Shown: positions 1-8,333 of the stretch, piece by piece
Layout: the number at the start of each line of letters is the position of its first letter
Position numbering within the stretch: the stretch's first letter is position 1
Origin: an uncultured Bacteroidales bacterium
GTDB taxonomy: Bacteria > Bacteroidota > Bacteroidia > Bacteroidales > UBA932
Reading direction: 5' to 3'
Length of the DNA: 64,000 nt
NCBI GenBank assembly: GCA_944326235.1
Contig: CALVDH010000011.1
Location: forward strand, 1-64,000
Position numbers and translations under genes: made by a program
Notes under the pieces: model-generated
Told to the model about the DNA's origin: nothing
The model's database searches: none
What the model saw: only the letters and a program-made list of their open reading frames with translations

Positions 1-173
1 ATAAACATCAGCACTGAGTCCACCCTCTCGGGGAATACATCCACGATGCCGTCGCCCCAGTAGAGGAACTCCACCTCCACCGGTGTCTCGCAGTCGTCGA
101 TGTTCTCCCTGATGCAGCCTGCGCAGCACAGGAGGACAGCCGTCAGCACTGATATGTATCTCACGAGTCTCAT
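1..173 (-). CDS. Mfa2/FimB-like fimbrial anchor lipoprotein (N-terminal part only)
   Basis: The reading frame starts at an ATG ending at 173 and runs off the left edge, giving the first 57 residues. It begins with a hydrophobic signal peptide and a lipobox (L-C-C-A-G-C, lipid-modified Cys at residue 20), followed by R-E-N-I-D-D-C, the arrangement at the start of Mfa2/FimB-type fimbrial anchor lipoproteins. These proteins cap and anchor the fimbrial shaft in the outer membrane. It lies directly downstream of the fimbrillin gene on the same strand, the usual order in Bacteroidales fimbrial operons. The C-terminal part is outside the window, so the family call rests on the N-terminus and context. 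Confidence 0.7.
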   Translation of the reverse strand, partial: MRLVRYISVLTAVLLCCAGCIRENIDDCETPVEVEFLYWGDGIVDVFPERVDSVLMF

Positions 174-187
174 CTTGTCATCAAACG

Positions 188-1804
188 TTAGTCAAATACA
201 GGATAAACGTTCTCGATGGTGTAGCCTACAACTGTTACGGTCACGAAGATGTTGTTCAGGTCGGAAGAGGTAACGCTGCCGTTGACATTGACAGGGTTTA
301 TCATAATCTCATCCATTTTGTAGATATAACCAGGTCTCAGAGTTACATCATCACCAGCCTGTGTTCCCATTCTGACATTGACAAAGGCGATATTAGGCTC
401 ACCGTCGGCCACTGTAGGCCATGTAAAAGGAGTAGTAAGCTGAGTTGAAATATTTATTTCATCTGCTGGTACTGCTATCCAGCTTCCGTCAGTATCTTTT
501 TTCTCAGCTTCAGATAAAAATCCTGACGCAGGCTTCTGGAGCTGGATGTGCAGTTTGGGGATAATCACATCAGTCAAAGCCTCGGACTCATTTCCAGATG
601 TATTATCCAATGTACTGGTAATATCGTAAGGTACGAAAAAGTTGAAAGGAATTACTCTTCCAGCGTTGTCTTTATTTCCGTCAAACACGTATGTTGCTTC
701 CGGCTTTTCTGTATTGGTACCGCCACTGTAGGTATCCGACACCAATGCTCCATAAGACGTACCTTCATAATTTGAATAACTTACCAATCCGTTTATTGCA
801 GCAGAGAGGTCACCCTCAGCTACATTCCACTTTCCTTCCATAATAGGAGCCTCGCCATTTTCTACATCATCAAACGAAGGGGTCTCGAATCCATTCCAGT
901 CCGTGAGTGATGCATTGGCAGGGAAATAATTAGTATTGGTGTAGAAGTTGGACATATATGCTCCTACAAGGGTGGGGTTAAAGCCTTCCCAGGTAACTCT
1001 GTAATCAGCCTCGCCCTCTGTCTCGCACGGTTCAAGGGTCACTCCGTCATCGGCAAGTGTAAAGTAACTGGTACCCGTTGTAACTACGCTGACTTTCTGC
1101 ACCTCCAGTCTGGAAACTGCGGGACGTATGGTGATGTCTGCCTGATAATACTGACCGGCATCGGCTCCGAGAACTACCTCGGCATCTTCTCCTCCGACTG
1201 TCCCTACAGAGTTAAAGGTCTTGGTGGCACCGATAAAGGGCATATCGGTTGCGTCCTTATCCTGTGAAAAATATTCGATAATATCCATGTGAGCATTAAT
1301 AGTGCTGATGTTCACAGGTGATTCGTTGGACACCTTACCACCGGTACGTGTGCCCTGTCCTTCTGCAGCAGCCTCAAAAGTAAGTCCGAGACTACCATCA
1401 CCTGACAATGCAGGACCGTTGGCTACGACATAGATACCTTTAACTCCTTCGAGACCGATAAAGCGGACACCAGCTCCTGTAGATTTAAACAGATTATCCC
1501 ATATTGTCTCTTCATCCGTTCCTTCATCAGAAGCATCTGAAGCCTCGAAAGCATACAGGATATTGTCCGAATTGTCCGTAAAGAAAATAGCCAACTTATC
1601 GAAAGTGCTGGCTTCAGTGAACGGTTCATCAAGTTCATCGTCGATAGTGGCCTTTGTGGCTGCACCGCCGAAGTTGATGCTCAGGGCGATGGATTTTACT
1701 CCGTCATCTGTGACGGCAGATGTCTGGGGTTCCTTCTGGCAGGAGGTCAGCAGGGCTGCTGCTCCGAAAGCCAGGGAGATTGTCAGTAGATTGAAAGTTT
1801 TCAT
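188..1804 (-). CDS. Mfa1/FimA-type major fimbrillin, lipoprotein precursor
   Basis: This 538-residue protein has a lipoprotein signal (L-L-T-S-C, Cys22) and the composition of a secreted beta-sandwich protein. Its C-terminal stretch, rich in N, V and T and ending in Y-P-V-F-D, resembles the last strands of Mfa1-type fimbrillins. In this family the lipoprotein precursor is exported, cleaved, and polymerised into a type V pilus by strand exchange. Its place between a DUF3868 protein and an Mfa2-like anchor supports the role of structural subunit. The sequence is less GC-rich than its neighbours, as expected of a variable surface antigen. Transcription probably depends on the invertible segment at 3956-4085. 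The family is fairly sure; the exact subfamily (Mfa1 or FimA) is not. Confidence 0.75.
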   Translation of the reverse strand: MKTFNLLTISLAFGAAALLTSCQKEPQTSAVTDDGVKSIALSINFGGAATKATIDDELDEPFTEASTFDKLAIFFTDNSDNILYAFEASDASDEGTDEETIWDNLFKSTGAGVRFIGLEGVKGIYVVANGPALSGDGSLGLTFEAAAEGQGTRTGGKVSNESPVNISTINAHMDIIEYFSQDKDATDMPFIGATKTFNSVGTVGGEDAEVVLGADAGQYYQADITIRPAVSRLEVQKVSVVTTGTSYFTLADDGVTLEPCETEGEADYRVTWEGFNPTLVGAYMSNFYTNTNYFPANASLTDWNGFETPSFDDVENGEAPIMEGKWNVAEGDLSAAINGLVSYSNYEGTSYGALVSDTYSGGTNTEKPEATYVFDGNKDNAGRVIPFNFFVPYDITSTLDNTSGNESEALTDVIIPKLHIQLQKPASGFLSEAEKKDTDGSWIAVPADEINISTQLTTPFTWPTVADGEPNIAFVNVRMGTQAGDDVTLRPGYIYKMDEIMINPVNVNGSVTSSDLNNIFVTVTVVGYTIENVYPVFD

Positions 1805-1860
1805 ACTAGTAGATATTTAATTGTTTGTATTATTGTTTCTGTTTTCCTTTAACATTCCAT

Positions 1861-3345
1861 TTACAACTGCTCTTCCACTCTGTCAAGCTGCTCTAGGTTG
1901 GTCTGCGCGTCAGCGTAGCCTGAGGCTGCGGCCATGCTGAAAGCGGCCCTGGCCTCGGGGTACATCTCCTCACCGGCGTAGATGATGCCGAGAGTGTTGA
2001 GCAGTCCTGGCTCATAGCGGCCTGAGAGCAGGGAGACGGCCTCGGTGGTCATGCCTGCGCGGTGCAGGGCCATGGCAGCGTTGTGGGTGGCGGCCACGTC
2101 CGCCGGATAGGTACGGGCGGCGGCCAGGAGCACTTCCACGTAACGGGAATCATTCTCCCCGTAAAGCTGGGCGACTGAATAGAATTCGTTGATGCTGAGC
2201 CACTGGGGATGCTCTCTCCACAGACGCTCGGCCTCCTCGGGGGTGAAGTTGCGGATATCGTACTCTATCACGTATTCGGTGCGTCTCAGGGGCGGCAGGA
2301 TGTCGGTGCGCAGCACGTTGTAGAGCCGGCGGTCCGCACGGAGGATGCGCTCGCAGCTGTCCCGGTTGCTGTCGGTCAGCAGTGCCCTCACGTGGGCGAC
2401 GGTCTCATTCCCTGCCAATGCTGCGTGTCCGGCGACTGCGGCGAAGAAGCCGTCCCAGTCCTCGGCTCCGCCCTCCACTACGAAGAGTGAGTCGGGAAGC
2501 GAGGTATCCATGCTGCGGATATGGTCGGCCAGAGAGGCTGCACGGCGGGCGGACAGAGCGGTGTTGAACCGTTCGGGGCCCTCGGGCGAGGCGTATCCCA
2601 TGAAGCGGACTGCGCGGACGGTGTAGATACTGTCGTTCATCGCCGTATGTATTGACTCTGCTATGCCCTCGAGGGCGGCTGTATTGTCCTTATAACCTGG
2701 GGCTATCTGCGAGAGATTGACCTCGAAACTGAGGTCTGCCCTATAACGGCGCTCCCGTCTCTTGCTGTCTCCGTCCGGACTCTGGACGAAACCAGGTCCC
2801 CAACTGGGTATAAAGCGGGGCAGCACGCCGGCCAGCACAAGTGTGTCTGTCTCCACCAGGCATTCAGCGCACCCGTGAGCAGTCTCATAGAGGGCCACGC
2901 ATCCGTCAAGCATAGCCGGCAAATAAGGTATCCGTGATAGATAATAGACTGTTCCGGGCGCATTCCGTCCGGTCCTCACGACCACGGAGCTGTCGGCCCG
3001 CTGCCGGGAGTTACGGTCCAGGACCATTCTCCTCTCCAAGGCCTTTGCGCGTATGCGCCCGTCTATATAGATAGGTGTAAAACTGAATGCTCCGGCAGTA
3101 TCCGTCAACAGAACAGGGACTATGCTGACCGTATGCTGCGGTGCCACTTCCGGTTTGCTCTTCCATTTTACGGCCATACTCAGTTCCACCATCTTCGGGC
3201 CATCCGCACTGTCCGCCACGATACGCACCTCACCGGGCAGCCACTCCAGTCTGTCCAGATACGAATTCTGCGCCCGGAGTTCCTGAAGCCGGGGGAGGGT
3301 CATGAGTATCAGAGCCGATATGCAATATATTAATCTTCTCATCAT
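1861..3345 (-). CDS. DUF3868-type fimbrial accessory protein with OmpA-like and TPR-like regions
   Basis: A 494-residue secreted protein with a signal peptide ending near residue 26 (L-R-A-Q). Residues 30-190 form a beta-rich N-terminal region of the DUF3868 kind. Residues about 205-330 resemble an OmpA C-terminal peptidoglycan-binding fold, with the motif G-Y-A-S-P-E-G at 250-256 followed by an N-x-x-L-S-x-x-R-A helix. The last 100 residues look like TPR helices. Proteins of this type accompany Mfa/FimA operons in Bacteroidales and are thought to help anchor or assemble the fimbria; their biochemical role is not settled. The start may be either of two adjacent ATG codons. It follows the DUF3575 gene by 9 bp and is surely co-transcribed. 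Confidence 0.75.
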   Translation of the reverse strand: MMRRLIYCISALILMTLPRLQELRAQNSYLDRLEWLPGEVRIVADSADGPKMVELSMAVKWKSKPEVAPQHTVSIVPVLLTDTAGAFSFTPIYIDGRIRAKALERRMVLDRNSRQRADSSVVVRTGRNAPGTVYYLSRIPYLPAMLDGCVALYETAHGCAECLVETDTLVLAGVLPRFIPSWGPGFVQSPDGDSKRRERRYRADLSFEVNLSQIAPGYKDNTAALEGIAESIHTAMNDSIYTVRAVRFMGYASPEGPERFNTALSARRAASLADHIRSMDTSLPDSLFVVEGGAEDWDGFFAAVAGHAALAGNETVAHVRALLTDSNRDSCERILRADRRLYNVLRTDILPPLRRTEYVIEYDIRNFTPEEAERLWREHPQWLSINEFYSVAQLYGENDSRYVEVLLAAARTYPADVAATHNAAMALHRAGMTTEAVSLLSGRYEPGLLNTLGIIYAGEEMYPEARAAFSMAAASGYADAQTNLEQLDRVEEQL

Positions 3346-3354
3346 CCTGCTGCT

Positions 3355-3942
3355 TTAGAAAATCATAAACACCACGCTGATGGACAGCTTGGTAACTGCC
3401 ATACTGTTGGAGAATCCCTCATTGAGGAGCGTACCGCACCGTATGCACTCATACTGCTCGTGCTTCGTTCCCATGTAGCCGATACCCACCTCCCCTTCCA
3501 GACTCCATCTAGGAGAAAGTATCCAGTGATATCCGTAACCGATACCTGCTCCGTACATCCATCCCTCGAAACGGTAATCTCCTAGGGAGCGGTAGAGACT
3601 GAACGGAAAGAAAGGATCCGCCATGTTGAACTCCCCTCCTATCAGATGAGCCGCCAGGAAATGACCGTTGAAAACCTCGCAGAACCAATACCTTGCCTCA
3701 GGCTGCACCACCCACTGTTTCTGTTTGCGGTACTCGTCAAAGTCCCAGGCGTTGTAACTGCCGGATACATCAATGCTCCAGCGCGGAGCCAGGGCTGCCT
3801 CAGCACCAAGATTCACGGTCGTCGTCAGAGCGGACAGGACATTAGTCTTCACCGCCAGCCTCTGGGCATTCAGAGTCTGGGGTAAAATAAGCAGTGCGCA
3901 TAGAGCAACTGCCAGTCTCACTGTATGATATACACGTAACAC
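3355..3942 (-). CDS. DUF3575-type outer membrane beta-barrel, first gene of the fimbrial operon
   Basis: A 195-residue protein with a signal peptide (cleavage after L-N-A-Q, residue 26) and alternating hydrophobic and aromatic strands typical of a small outer-membrane barrel. It ends in hydrophobic residues with Phe last, as outer-membrane proteins often do. DUF3575 proteins are the usual first gene of Mfa-type fimbrial operons next to DUF3868. The lack of any fixed promoter and the inverted-repeat segment just upstream (3956-4085) suggest that expression of the whole operon is switched on and off by DNA inversion. The precise function is unknown. Confidence 0.75.
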   Translation of the reverse strand: MLRVYHTVRLAVALCALLILPQTLNAQRLAVKTNVLSALTTTVNLGAEAALAPRWSIDVSGSYNAWDFDEYRKQKQWVVQPEARYWFCEVFNGHFLAAHLIGGEFNMADPFFPFSLYRSLGDYRFEGWMYGAGIGYGYHWILSPRWSLEGEVGIGYMGTKHEQYECIRCGTLLNEGFSNSMAVTKLSISVVFMIF

Positions 3943-3955
3943 GCGATTACTGGAA

Positions 3956-4085
3956 AAACGGTCGTTTTTTCAGCAGCGGTTAAGGAAAAATTTTAGGATT
4001 ATATAAAAATTTGAGAATTAATAATTTTGAGAAAATTTAAATTTTTCTACATTTGTGGAAAATTAGACATAAAAAACGACCGTTT
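3956..4085. promoter_or_regulatory. Putative invertible promoter segment (phase switch) of the fimbrial operon
   Basis: Two perfect 15-bp inverted repeats, AAACGGTCGTTTTTT at 3956-3970 and its reverse complement at 4071-4085, enclose 100 bp of AT-rich DNA. Inside is a Bacteroides-type promoter on the plus strand: TTTG at 4026-4029, an 18-bp spacer, and TACATTTG at 4048-4055. As read here it points to the right, away from the fimbrial genes, into the 3' end of the TPR gene (OFF). Inversion would place the -7 box at about 3986-3993 facing left, with transcription starting some 40 bp before the ATG at 3942 (ON). The repeat resembles the ARACGTWCGT core used by the Mpi serine invertase of Bacteroides fragilis (9 of 10 positions). 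The two orientations were not observed; this is inferred from structure. Confidence 0.75.
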
Positions 4086-4132
4086 AATCTGTATTTCAGC
4101 ACAATACAGAGCCACTCAGAAGAGGAGCGGCG

Positions 4133-6151
4133 TCATTCTTCCACATCGCAGTATTTGCTTATCACACTGTAGGCGTCACCGATGCCCAGTTCTCCGGCCT
4201 TGCTCAGGTCGAGGCAGCCTTTTTCCTTGTCCTTCACGTAGATGAGGACGAGGCCGCGGTTGTAGTATGCCTCGCCTAGACGGGGATACAGGTCGATAGC
4301 CTTGGTGTACTGTGTGATAGCCTCAGGCATGTCGCCTGAGAGGCAGTACAGATTGCCTAAATTATAATAGGTATAGGGGAATTCAGGGTAGAGGGCGGCG
4401 GCATGGTTCATGTCGCTGATTGCCGCCGAATAGTCATAACTGCGGGAGGAGCCGTCCCGGACGCGGGCCTTGGCCGTACCGGCATTGTCCATAGTGAGGA
4501 CCTGGACATTGCTCTCGATGGAGGAGATGAAGTCTATCATCTCCGACTGCAGGGCCCCGCGGTTGATGTAGTAGAATACCTCCTGAGGATTGCGCTCTAT
4601 CGCCTCCGAATAGGACTGGAGCGCTGCATTGAACTGCTTGCCCTCACTCTCCATCAGGGCCTTGGCGAAGAGGGCACGGTCGTCCCCGGTCCTGCGGACC
4701 TCGTCCTCCACCGCCTCCCGCAGCCGGCTGTTGTCCACGGCCGCCGCCTCCGAGGGACGGCAGGAGACAGCGACATCCACGGGAACCGATGCGGTGAACT
4801 CCGACAGGCGGCTGTCCTGATAAGAGCCTCTGAGCATTATGGTCATACCGTCATTTTCCCCGGAGTCATGCCGGAGCATGAAGCGGTAGAGGGGCTTTAG
4901 GTTGATATTGACATTGCGGTTCTGCAGGAGCTCGTCGTTGAAGTCGCTCCGGGCAAAATCCGAGTCTAGGGCCAGCAGCCTGTCGTATTTTCTGGAAGTA
5001 TCCGCAAATGCCGCCCTGCCCGCGCTGTCCGACGTCATCGAGCGGTAGCGGGCTATCTTGGCCTGGGCCGTACGGTAGTCCTCCTCTGCGGACGCATATT
5101 GTCCGAGCTGGTTCTTGACATAGGAACGGTTCATGTAGGCGTTGGCAAAGTCGGGATACAGCTCTATGGCCCGGCTCAGGTCATCTATCGCATCCTGCCA
5201 GCGGCCCATCTCGATAAAGAGTATGGAGCGGTTGTAGTAGGCAAGCACATTGTCCGGGTTGATATTCAACACCTGGTCGTAGTCATCCAGGGCGTTGTTG
5301 TAATCGCCTATCTGCGAGCGTATCAGAGCCCGGTTGTAGAGCGTCAGGGAGTTGTCCGGCTCCCGCGAGAGCACCTCGTCGAAGTCGCTCAGCGTGCCCT
5401 GTATGTCCTTGAGCTCATATCGGATGAGAGCCCGGTTGAAATAGGCGAACGTATTGGTCGAGTCGATCTCCACGGCCCGGTCCAGGTCAGCAAGGGCATC
5501 CTCCAGCCGGTGCTGGGCATAGTAGATCCTCGAGCGGCGGATATATCCCTCGGGGTCAAAACTCCGGAGAGTAATGGCCCGGTCGTAGTCGCGCAGGGCC
5601 TTGACCGTATCGCCCAGGAAGAGGTAGGATGCTCCGCGGTTGAGATAGGCATCCGGCTCACGCGGTTCCTTGCTGATGAAGCGGTTGAAATCCTCCACCG
5701 CCTTCTCGAACTGCTGCGACAGGAAATAAGTCACGCCGCGGCTGAAATACAGGCCGTAATAGTTGGGGCGCAGGTCCACCGCATGGCGCAGGTCCTCTAT
5801 CGCCTCGTCGTAGTGGCCCAGCCGGCTTCTGGTGATGGCCCGGTAATGGTACGCAAGGGTATATACGGGGTTGAGGTCCAGGGCACGGTCGAAGTCCGAC
5901 TCGGCGCCCGCGAAGTCCCCCAGATTGTACTTGGCTATGCCGCGGAAAAAATAGGCCTCGTAGAGGCTGCCGTCCAGGCGGATGATGATGTTGAAGTTAT
6001 TGATGGCCTGAGTGTACTGCCCCTCCATGAGAGCTCTCTGGCCGCGGAAGAAGAACTGGTCTATGTCGTACTGCGCTCTCGCGCTCCATGCCGTCAGCAG
6101 CAGGAGCAGGGCCAGAAGCGGCCTCATCAGTACAGACATTCCGCGTTTCAT
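4133..6151 (-). CDS. Secreted tetratricopeptide repeat protein
   Basis: A 672-residue protein with a signal peptide (about residues 1-26, ending A-R-A-Q) followed by many TPR units. The canonical pattern, with A-x-x-x-F-x-x-G in helix A and a closing N-P or D-P, recurs about every 34 residues from residue 30 to 345 and again from about 510 to 650, separated by a beta-rich linker. TPR arrays bind other proteins; no catalytic domain is visible. It probably faces the periplasm. A -7 element (TATCTTTG, 6157-6164) lies only 5 nt before the ATG, suggesting a leaderless or nearly leaderless transcript. Whether it works with the neighbouring fimbrial operon is unknown. Confidence 0.85.
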   Translation of the reverse strand: MKRGMSVLMRPLLALLLLLTAWSARAQYDIDQFFFRGQRALMEGQYTQAINNFNIIIRLDGSLYEAYFFRGIAKYNLGDFAGAESDFDRALDLNPVYTLAYHYRAITRSRLGHYDEAIEDLRHAVDLRPNYYGLYFSRGVTYFLSQQFEKAVEDFNRFISKEPREPDAYLNRGASYLFLGDTVKALRDYDRAITLRSFDPEGYIRRSRIYYAQHRLEDALADLDRAVEIDSTNTFAYFNRALIRYELKDIQGTLSDFDEVLSREPDNSLTLYNRALIRSQIGDYNNALDDYDQVLNINPDNVLAYYNRSILFIEMGRWQDAIDDLSRAIELYPDFANAYMNRSYVKNQLGQYASAEEDYRTAQAKIARYRSMTSDSAGRAAFADTSRKYDRLLALDSDFARSDFNDELLQNRNVNINLKPLYRFMLRHDSGENDGMTIMLRGSYQDSRLSEFTASVPVDVAVSCRPSEAAAVDNSRLREAVEDEVRRTGDDRALFAKALMESEGKQFNAALQSYSEAIERNPQEVFYYINRGALQSEMIDFISSIESNVQVLTMDNAGTAKARVRDGSSRSYDYSAAISDMNHAAALYPEFPYTYYNLGNLYCLSGDMPEAITQYTKAIDLYPRLGEAYYNRGLVLIYVKDKEKGCLDLSKAGELGIGDAYSVISKYCDVEE

Positions 6152-6156
6152 GCCCG

Positions 6157-6164
6157 CAAAGATA
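6157..6164 (-). promoter_or_regulatory. -7 promoter element of the TPR gene, very close to its ATG
   Basis: On the minus strand TATCTTTG matches the Bacteroides -7 consensus TAnnTTTG exactly and is followed by CGGGC and the ATG at 6151. Transcription would start at or next to the initiation codon. No clear -33 TTTG was found at the usual distance. Confidence 0.5.
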
Positions 6165-6172
6165 GTATTTTC

Positions 6173-7021
6173 TCAGAAAGTATAGCCCAGACCGATGCGG
6201 AAGTGATGGAAAGGCCAGTCGCGGAGACCGTACTCATAGGCCAGCAGAGGCCGGAAACCCTTCACGGGGAAGGACAGTGAGGCCTTGAGCACCATCGGTC
6301 TGTCCCCGTTGCCGATCCATCCCGTGTAGCCCTGCCATGCGCAGGACAGATCCGCCACCGAAGTCGACAGAGAGGCCATGACCCCGTACATCACGGCGTC
6401 ATTCTGCCCCGTCTGGGTCACCTGCCAGCAGAGGAAACCGCCGGAGGCCGCCACCCTTACACTCCTGAAGAACCCCTCCCCCAGCCTGAATGACTTGCCG
6501 ACCGAGGCATCGAAGAAATATCCCGGAGCATCGTAGAAACGCGCATACTCGTCCCCGTCCCCGGAGGCAGTGATGATAGCCGCCCGGACCGAGATATCCG
6601 GCATTATCCGCCTCTCCCTGAACACGTGGATATCCACCGAGACGTAGACATTGCCCACCTGATGCCCCCTTTCCGTGTACTCCCGGGGCTGGAAATGCTC
6701 CAGTGCCCGCGGAGTGTACTGATAGAACTCCACCACCGGCATCCACACCGACAGATTGACCCGCGGTGTGAACAGCGGAATATTGACCTTCGCCGACACC
6801 GTCTCCGTCATATCCCCGTAGAATCCGACATGCAGGTCGCCGGCCAGCTCCGCATACAGCTTAGGGGACACACGCCCGTCCAGCATATCGGGGACAGGAA
6901 GGGAGTTGGGGCCGAAATACAGAGGGGACACACGGTTGCCGTCCCACCAGTTCCGTGCATGAGAGCACGTAACGGAGCACCACAACAGCAGGAGAAGTAC
7001 ATATATCGTATTCCTACGCAT
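6173..7021 (-). CDS. Predicted outer membrane beta-barrel protein, uncharacterised
   Basis: A 282-residue protein with a signal peptide (hydrophobic stretch about residues 5-22) and alternating amphipathic strands rich in Tyr, Trp and Phe throughout. It ends in G-L-G-Y-T-F, with the terminal Phe that is typical of proteins inserted by the BAM complex. These features support an outer-membrane barrel; no specific family or substrate was recognised. It lies 21 bp upstream of the TPR gene on the same strand, so the two may be expressed together, although the TPR gene also has its own promoter element. Confidence 0.6.
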   Translation of the reverse strand: MRRNTIYVLLLLLWCSVTCSHARNWWDGNRVSPLYFGPNSLPVPDMLDGRVSPKLYAELAGDLHVGFYGDMTETVSAKVNIPLFTPRVNLSVWMPVVEFYQYTPRALEHFQPREYTERGHQVGNVYVSVDIHVFRERRIMPDISVRAAIITASGDGDEYARFYDAPGYFFDASVGKSFRLGEGFFRSVRVAASGGFLCWQVTQTGQNDAVMYGVMASLSTSVADLSCAWQGYTGWIGNGDRPMVLKASLSFPVKGFRPLLAYEYGLRDWPFHHFRIGLGYTF

Positions 7022-7031
7022 CTTCGCAAAA

Positions 7032-7694
7032 TCAAAGTTTCACTGAATTTTCTATTTCAGAAGCGATCTCAGTCCTGAAAAACTGCTCTATCCGCACGGC
7101 ATCGACATCATACTTAGGGCTCAACTGCTGAAACTTCATATCCCTGGCAAATCTTTCCTTGCTGGTCAAAGTCGAAAGAATGAATTTACTTTTAATTGTA
7201 TGACCGGTGTATCTGCTCGTTTCAGACGCCATTGCAACAATATCCTGCCGTTCTTTGAATATGCAGTAAAGGTCATAATAATCACGGTACTTTCCTCGTG
7301 TCAGGGCAAGTTCCATCTTCATTACGGCAATGGAATCTATGTCTGCAAGGATTATATTCCCCATAAACGGGACTGTGTCTTTTAACGGATTCCGGCAATC
7401 CGCTATATAAAACGACAACTTGACACCATTTATGAAAAACTGGACCTGATCATGTCCGAGCAATTCCATTTCAGGCTCACATCCGAACTTGTCTGTAAGT
7501 TCCTTTTTTATTGAAGGCCAATCGACAGAACAATCTCCCCGATAATTCCATTTCATAAAATCGAGGTCTTCGCTTTCCCTATGACCGATTTGAATCGCAA
7601 GAGCCGTACCTCCAACAAGTGTCCACCCTTTCAGGCACTCAGCTTCAGAAAGGACAGGTAAAATTTTTTCTATATTATCCGTTACTCCGGTCAT
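7032..7694 (-). CDS. AbiEii/AbiGii-type nucleotidyltransferase toxin
   Basis: The protein has about 220 residues. Its N-terminal half carries the nucleotidyltransferase signature: L-V-G-G-T-A-L-A near residue 30, then E-D-L-D-F near residue 46, matching hG[G/S]...Dh[D/E]h of the AbiEii family. AbiEii toxins transfer nucleotides to RNA (tRNA for well-studied homologues) and act in type IV toxin-antitoxin or abortive-infection systems. An ATG at 7694 overlaps the TGA of the upstream small gene (ATGA), which makes it a better start than the GTG at 7700 and shows tight coupling to its likely antitoxin. Only this copy of the pair has the toxin; the second antitoxin-like copy at 15788-16159 lacks it. 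Confidence 0.75.
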   Translation of the reverse strand: MTGVTDNIEKILPVLSEAECLKGWTLVGGTALAIQIGHRESEDLDFMKWNYRGDCSVDWPSIKKELTDKFGCEPEMELLGHDQVQFFINGVKLSFYIADCRNPLKDTVPFMGNIILADIDSIAVMKMELALTRGKYRDYYDLYCIFKERQDIVAMASETSRYTGHTIKSKFILSTLTSKERFARDMKFQQLSPKYDVDAVRIEQFFRTEIASEIENSVKL

Positions 7695-8062
7695 TGACAC
7701 CTCTTGTTCAATTCATGAGTCCTGACCCTCTTCACATAAGAATCCGGATGCTTTACACCGAAGTAGCACCCGGCAATGAACCGGTTGATGTCCTTGTATC
7801 TGTTATCCTGGATAGCCATTGTTTCAGCCCATACCTTCTTGATTTCTCTTAAAGGGTATATCCTGAACAATATGTTTATGTCTTCTATATCAAGATAAAT
7901 CAAGGTATTCTCAATAATATCCTCATCGGAAATGTTAAGACGGACAGAATCTTTATCATAGGACCAGAATTTATTCCCGTCAATAAGTTTTCGAGCCAGA
8001 AGTGACTTGAACTCATTATTGTCATGAATATGTTTTATATGTCCCATTTGATTCTGCATCAT
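7691..8062 (-). CDS. Small antitoxin-like partner of the AbiEii toxin (copy 1)
   Basis: About 123 residues, acidic, without a signal peptide; I believe it belongs to the DUF6922-like proteins often found before AbiEii toxins, but that name is from memory. Its stop overlaps the toxin start by 4 bp, the arrangement of a toxin-antitoxin operon. The -7 element TATCTTTG at 8072-8079 overlaps an upstream in-frame TTG, so the ATG ending at 8062 is the likely start. Almost the whole gene is repeated at 15788-16159 within a 409-bp direct repeat; the two proteins differ only at a few C-terminal residues. No DNA-binding motif was recognised. Confidence 0.6.
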   Translation of the reverse strand: MMQNQMGHIKHIHDNNEFKSLLARKLIDGNKFWSYDKDSVRLNISDEDIIENTLIYLDIEDINILFRIYPLREIKKVWAETMAIQDNRYKDINRFIAGCYFGVKHPDSYVKRVRTHELNKRCQ

Positions 8063-8109
8063 TTCTTTGAGCAAAGATACAAAATGTTTTTTTAATCTAT
8101 ATTGATAAT
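7701..8109. repeat. 409-bp direct repeat, left copy (antitoxin-like gene and promoter)
   Basis: This stretch matches 15798-16206 in the same orientation, offset 8097 bp, with only about four mismatches seen by eye. It covers nearly all of the small antitoxin-like gene and its promoter. Similarity stops inside the last codons of that gene on the left and at the A/T-rich upstream flank on the right. Confidence 0.9.
8072..8079 (-). promoter_or_regulatory. -7 promoter element of the AbiEii toxin-antitoxin pair
   Basis: TATCTTTG on the minus strand fits TAnnTTTG exactly and lies about 9 bp before the ATG at 8062. The identical element occurs at 16169-16176 before the second copy. Confidence 0.5.
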
Positions 8110-8135
8110 ATTCGGTATATTATTCCACTGAAAAG

Positions 8136-8333
8136 GTGAAACGGGAGGAAAAGGCATACAAGCCTATCCCGGTCATCACCGACTTCACCGATGCGGACGG
8201 CAGGGACTGCATGAATGAAATGATACAGGAGAACTACAGCCGTATCAAGTCCGAGGTTAAACAGATTGTCGCCGACGAGCTGCAGCGCATACAGAACGAC
8301 CCAGTATTATGTAAGTTACTACCTAATAGGTAA
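8136..8333 (+). pseudogene. Short ORF, probable C-terminal remnant of an unknown gene
   Basis: A 65-codon frame opening with GTG at 8136; the frame also stays open upstream without an ATG. Its GC-rich start and AT-rich last ten codons do not match, suggesting that a coding fragment has been joined to foreign DNA. The residues are mostly charged and helical. No family was recognised. It sits between the direct repeat and a truncated ATPase, in an area full of gene debris. Confidence 0.3.

Noticed and set aside
4027..4245. Possible small gene downstream of the rightward promoter in the invertible segment.
   Set aside because: Its composition is not protein-like and it overlaps the 3' end of the TPR gene; it is more likely that the promoter simply faces away in this orientation.
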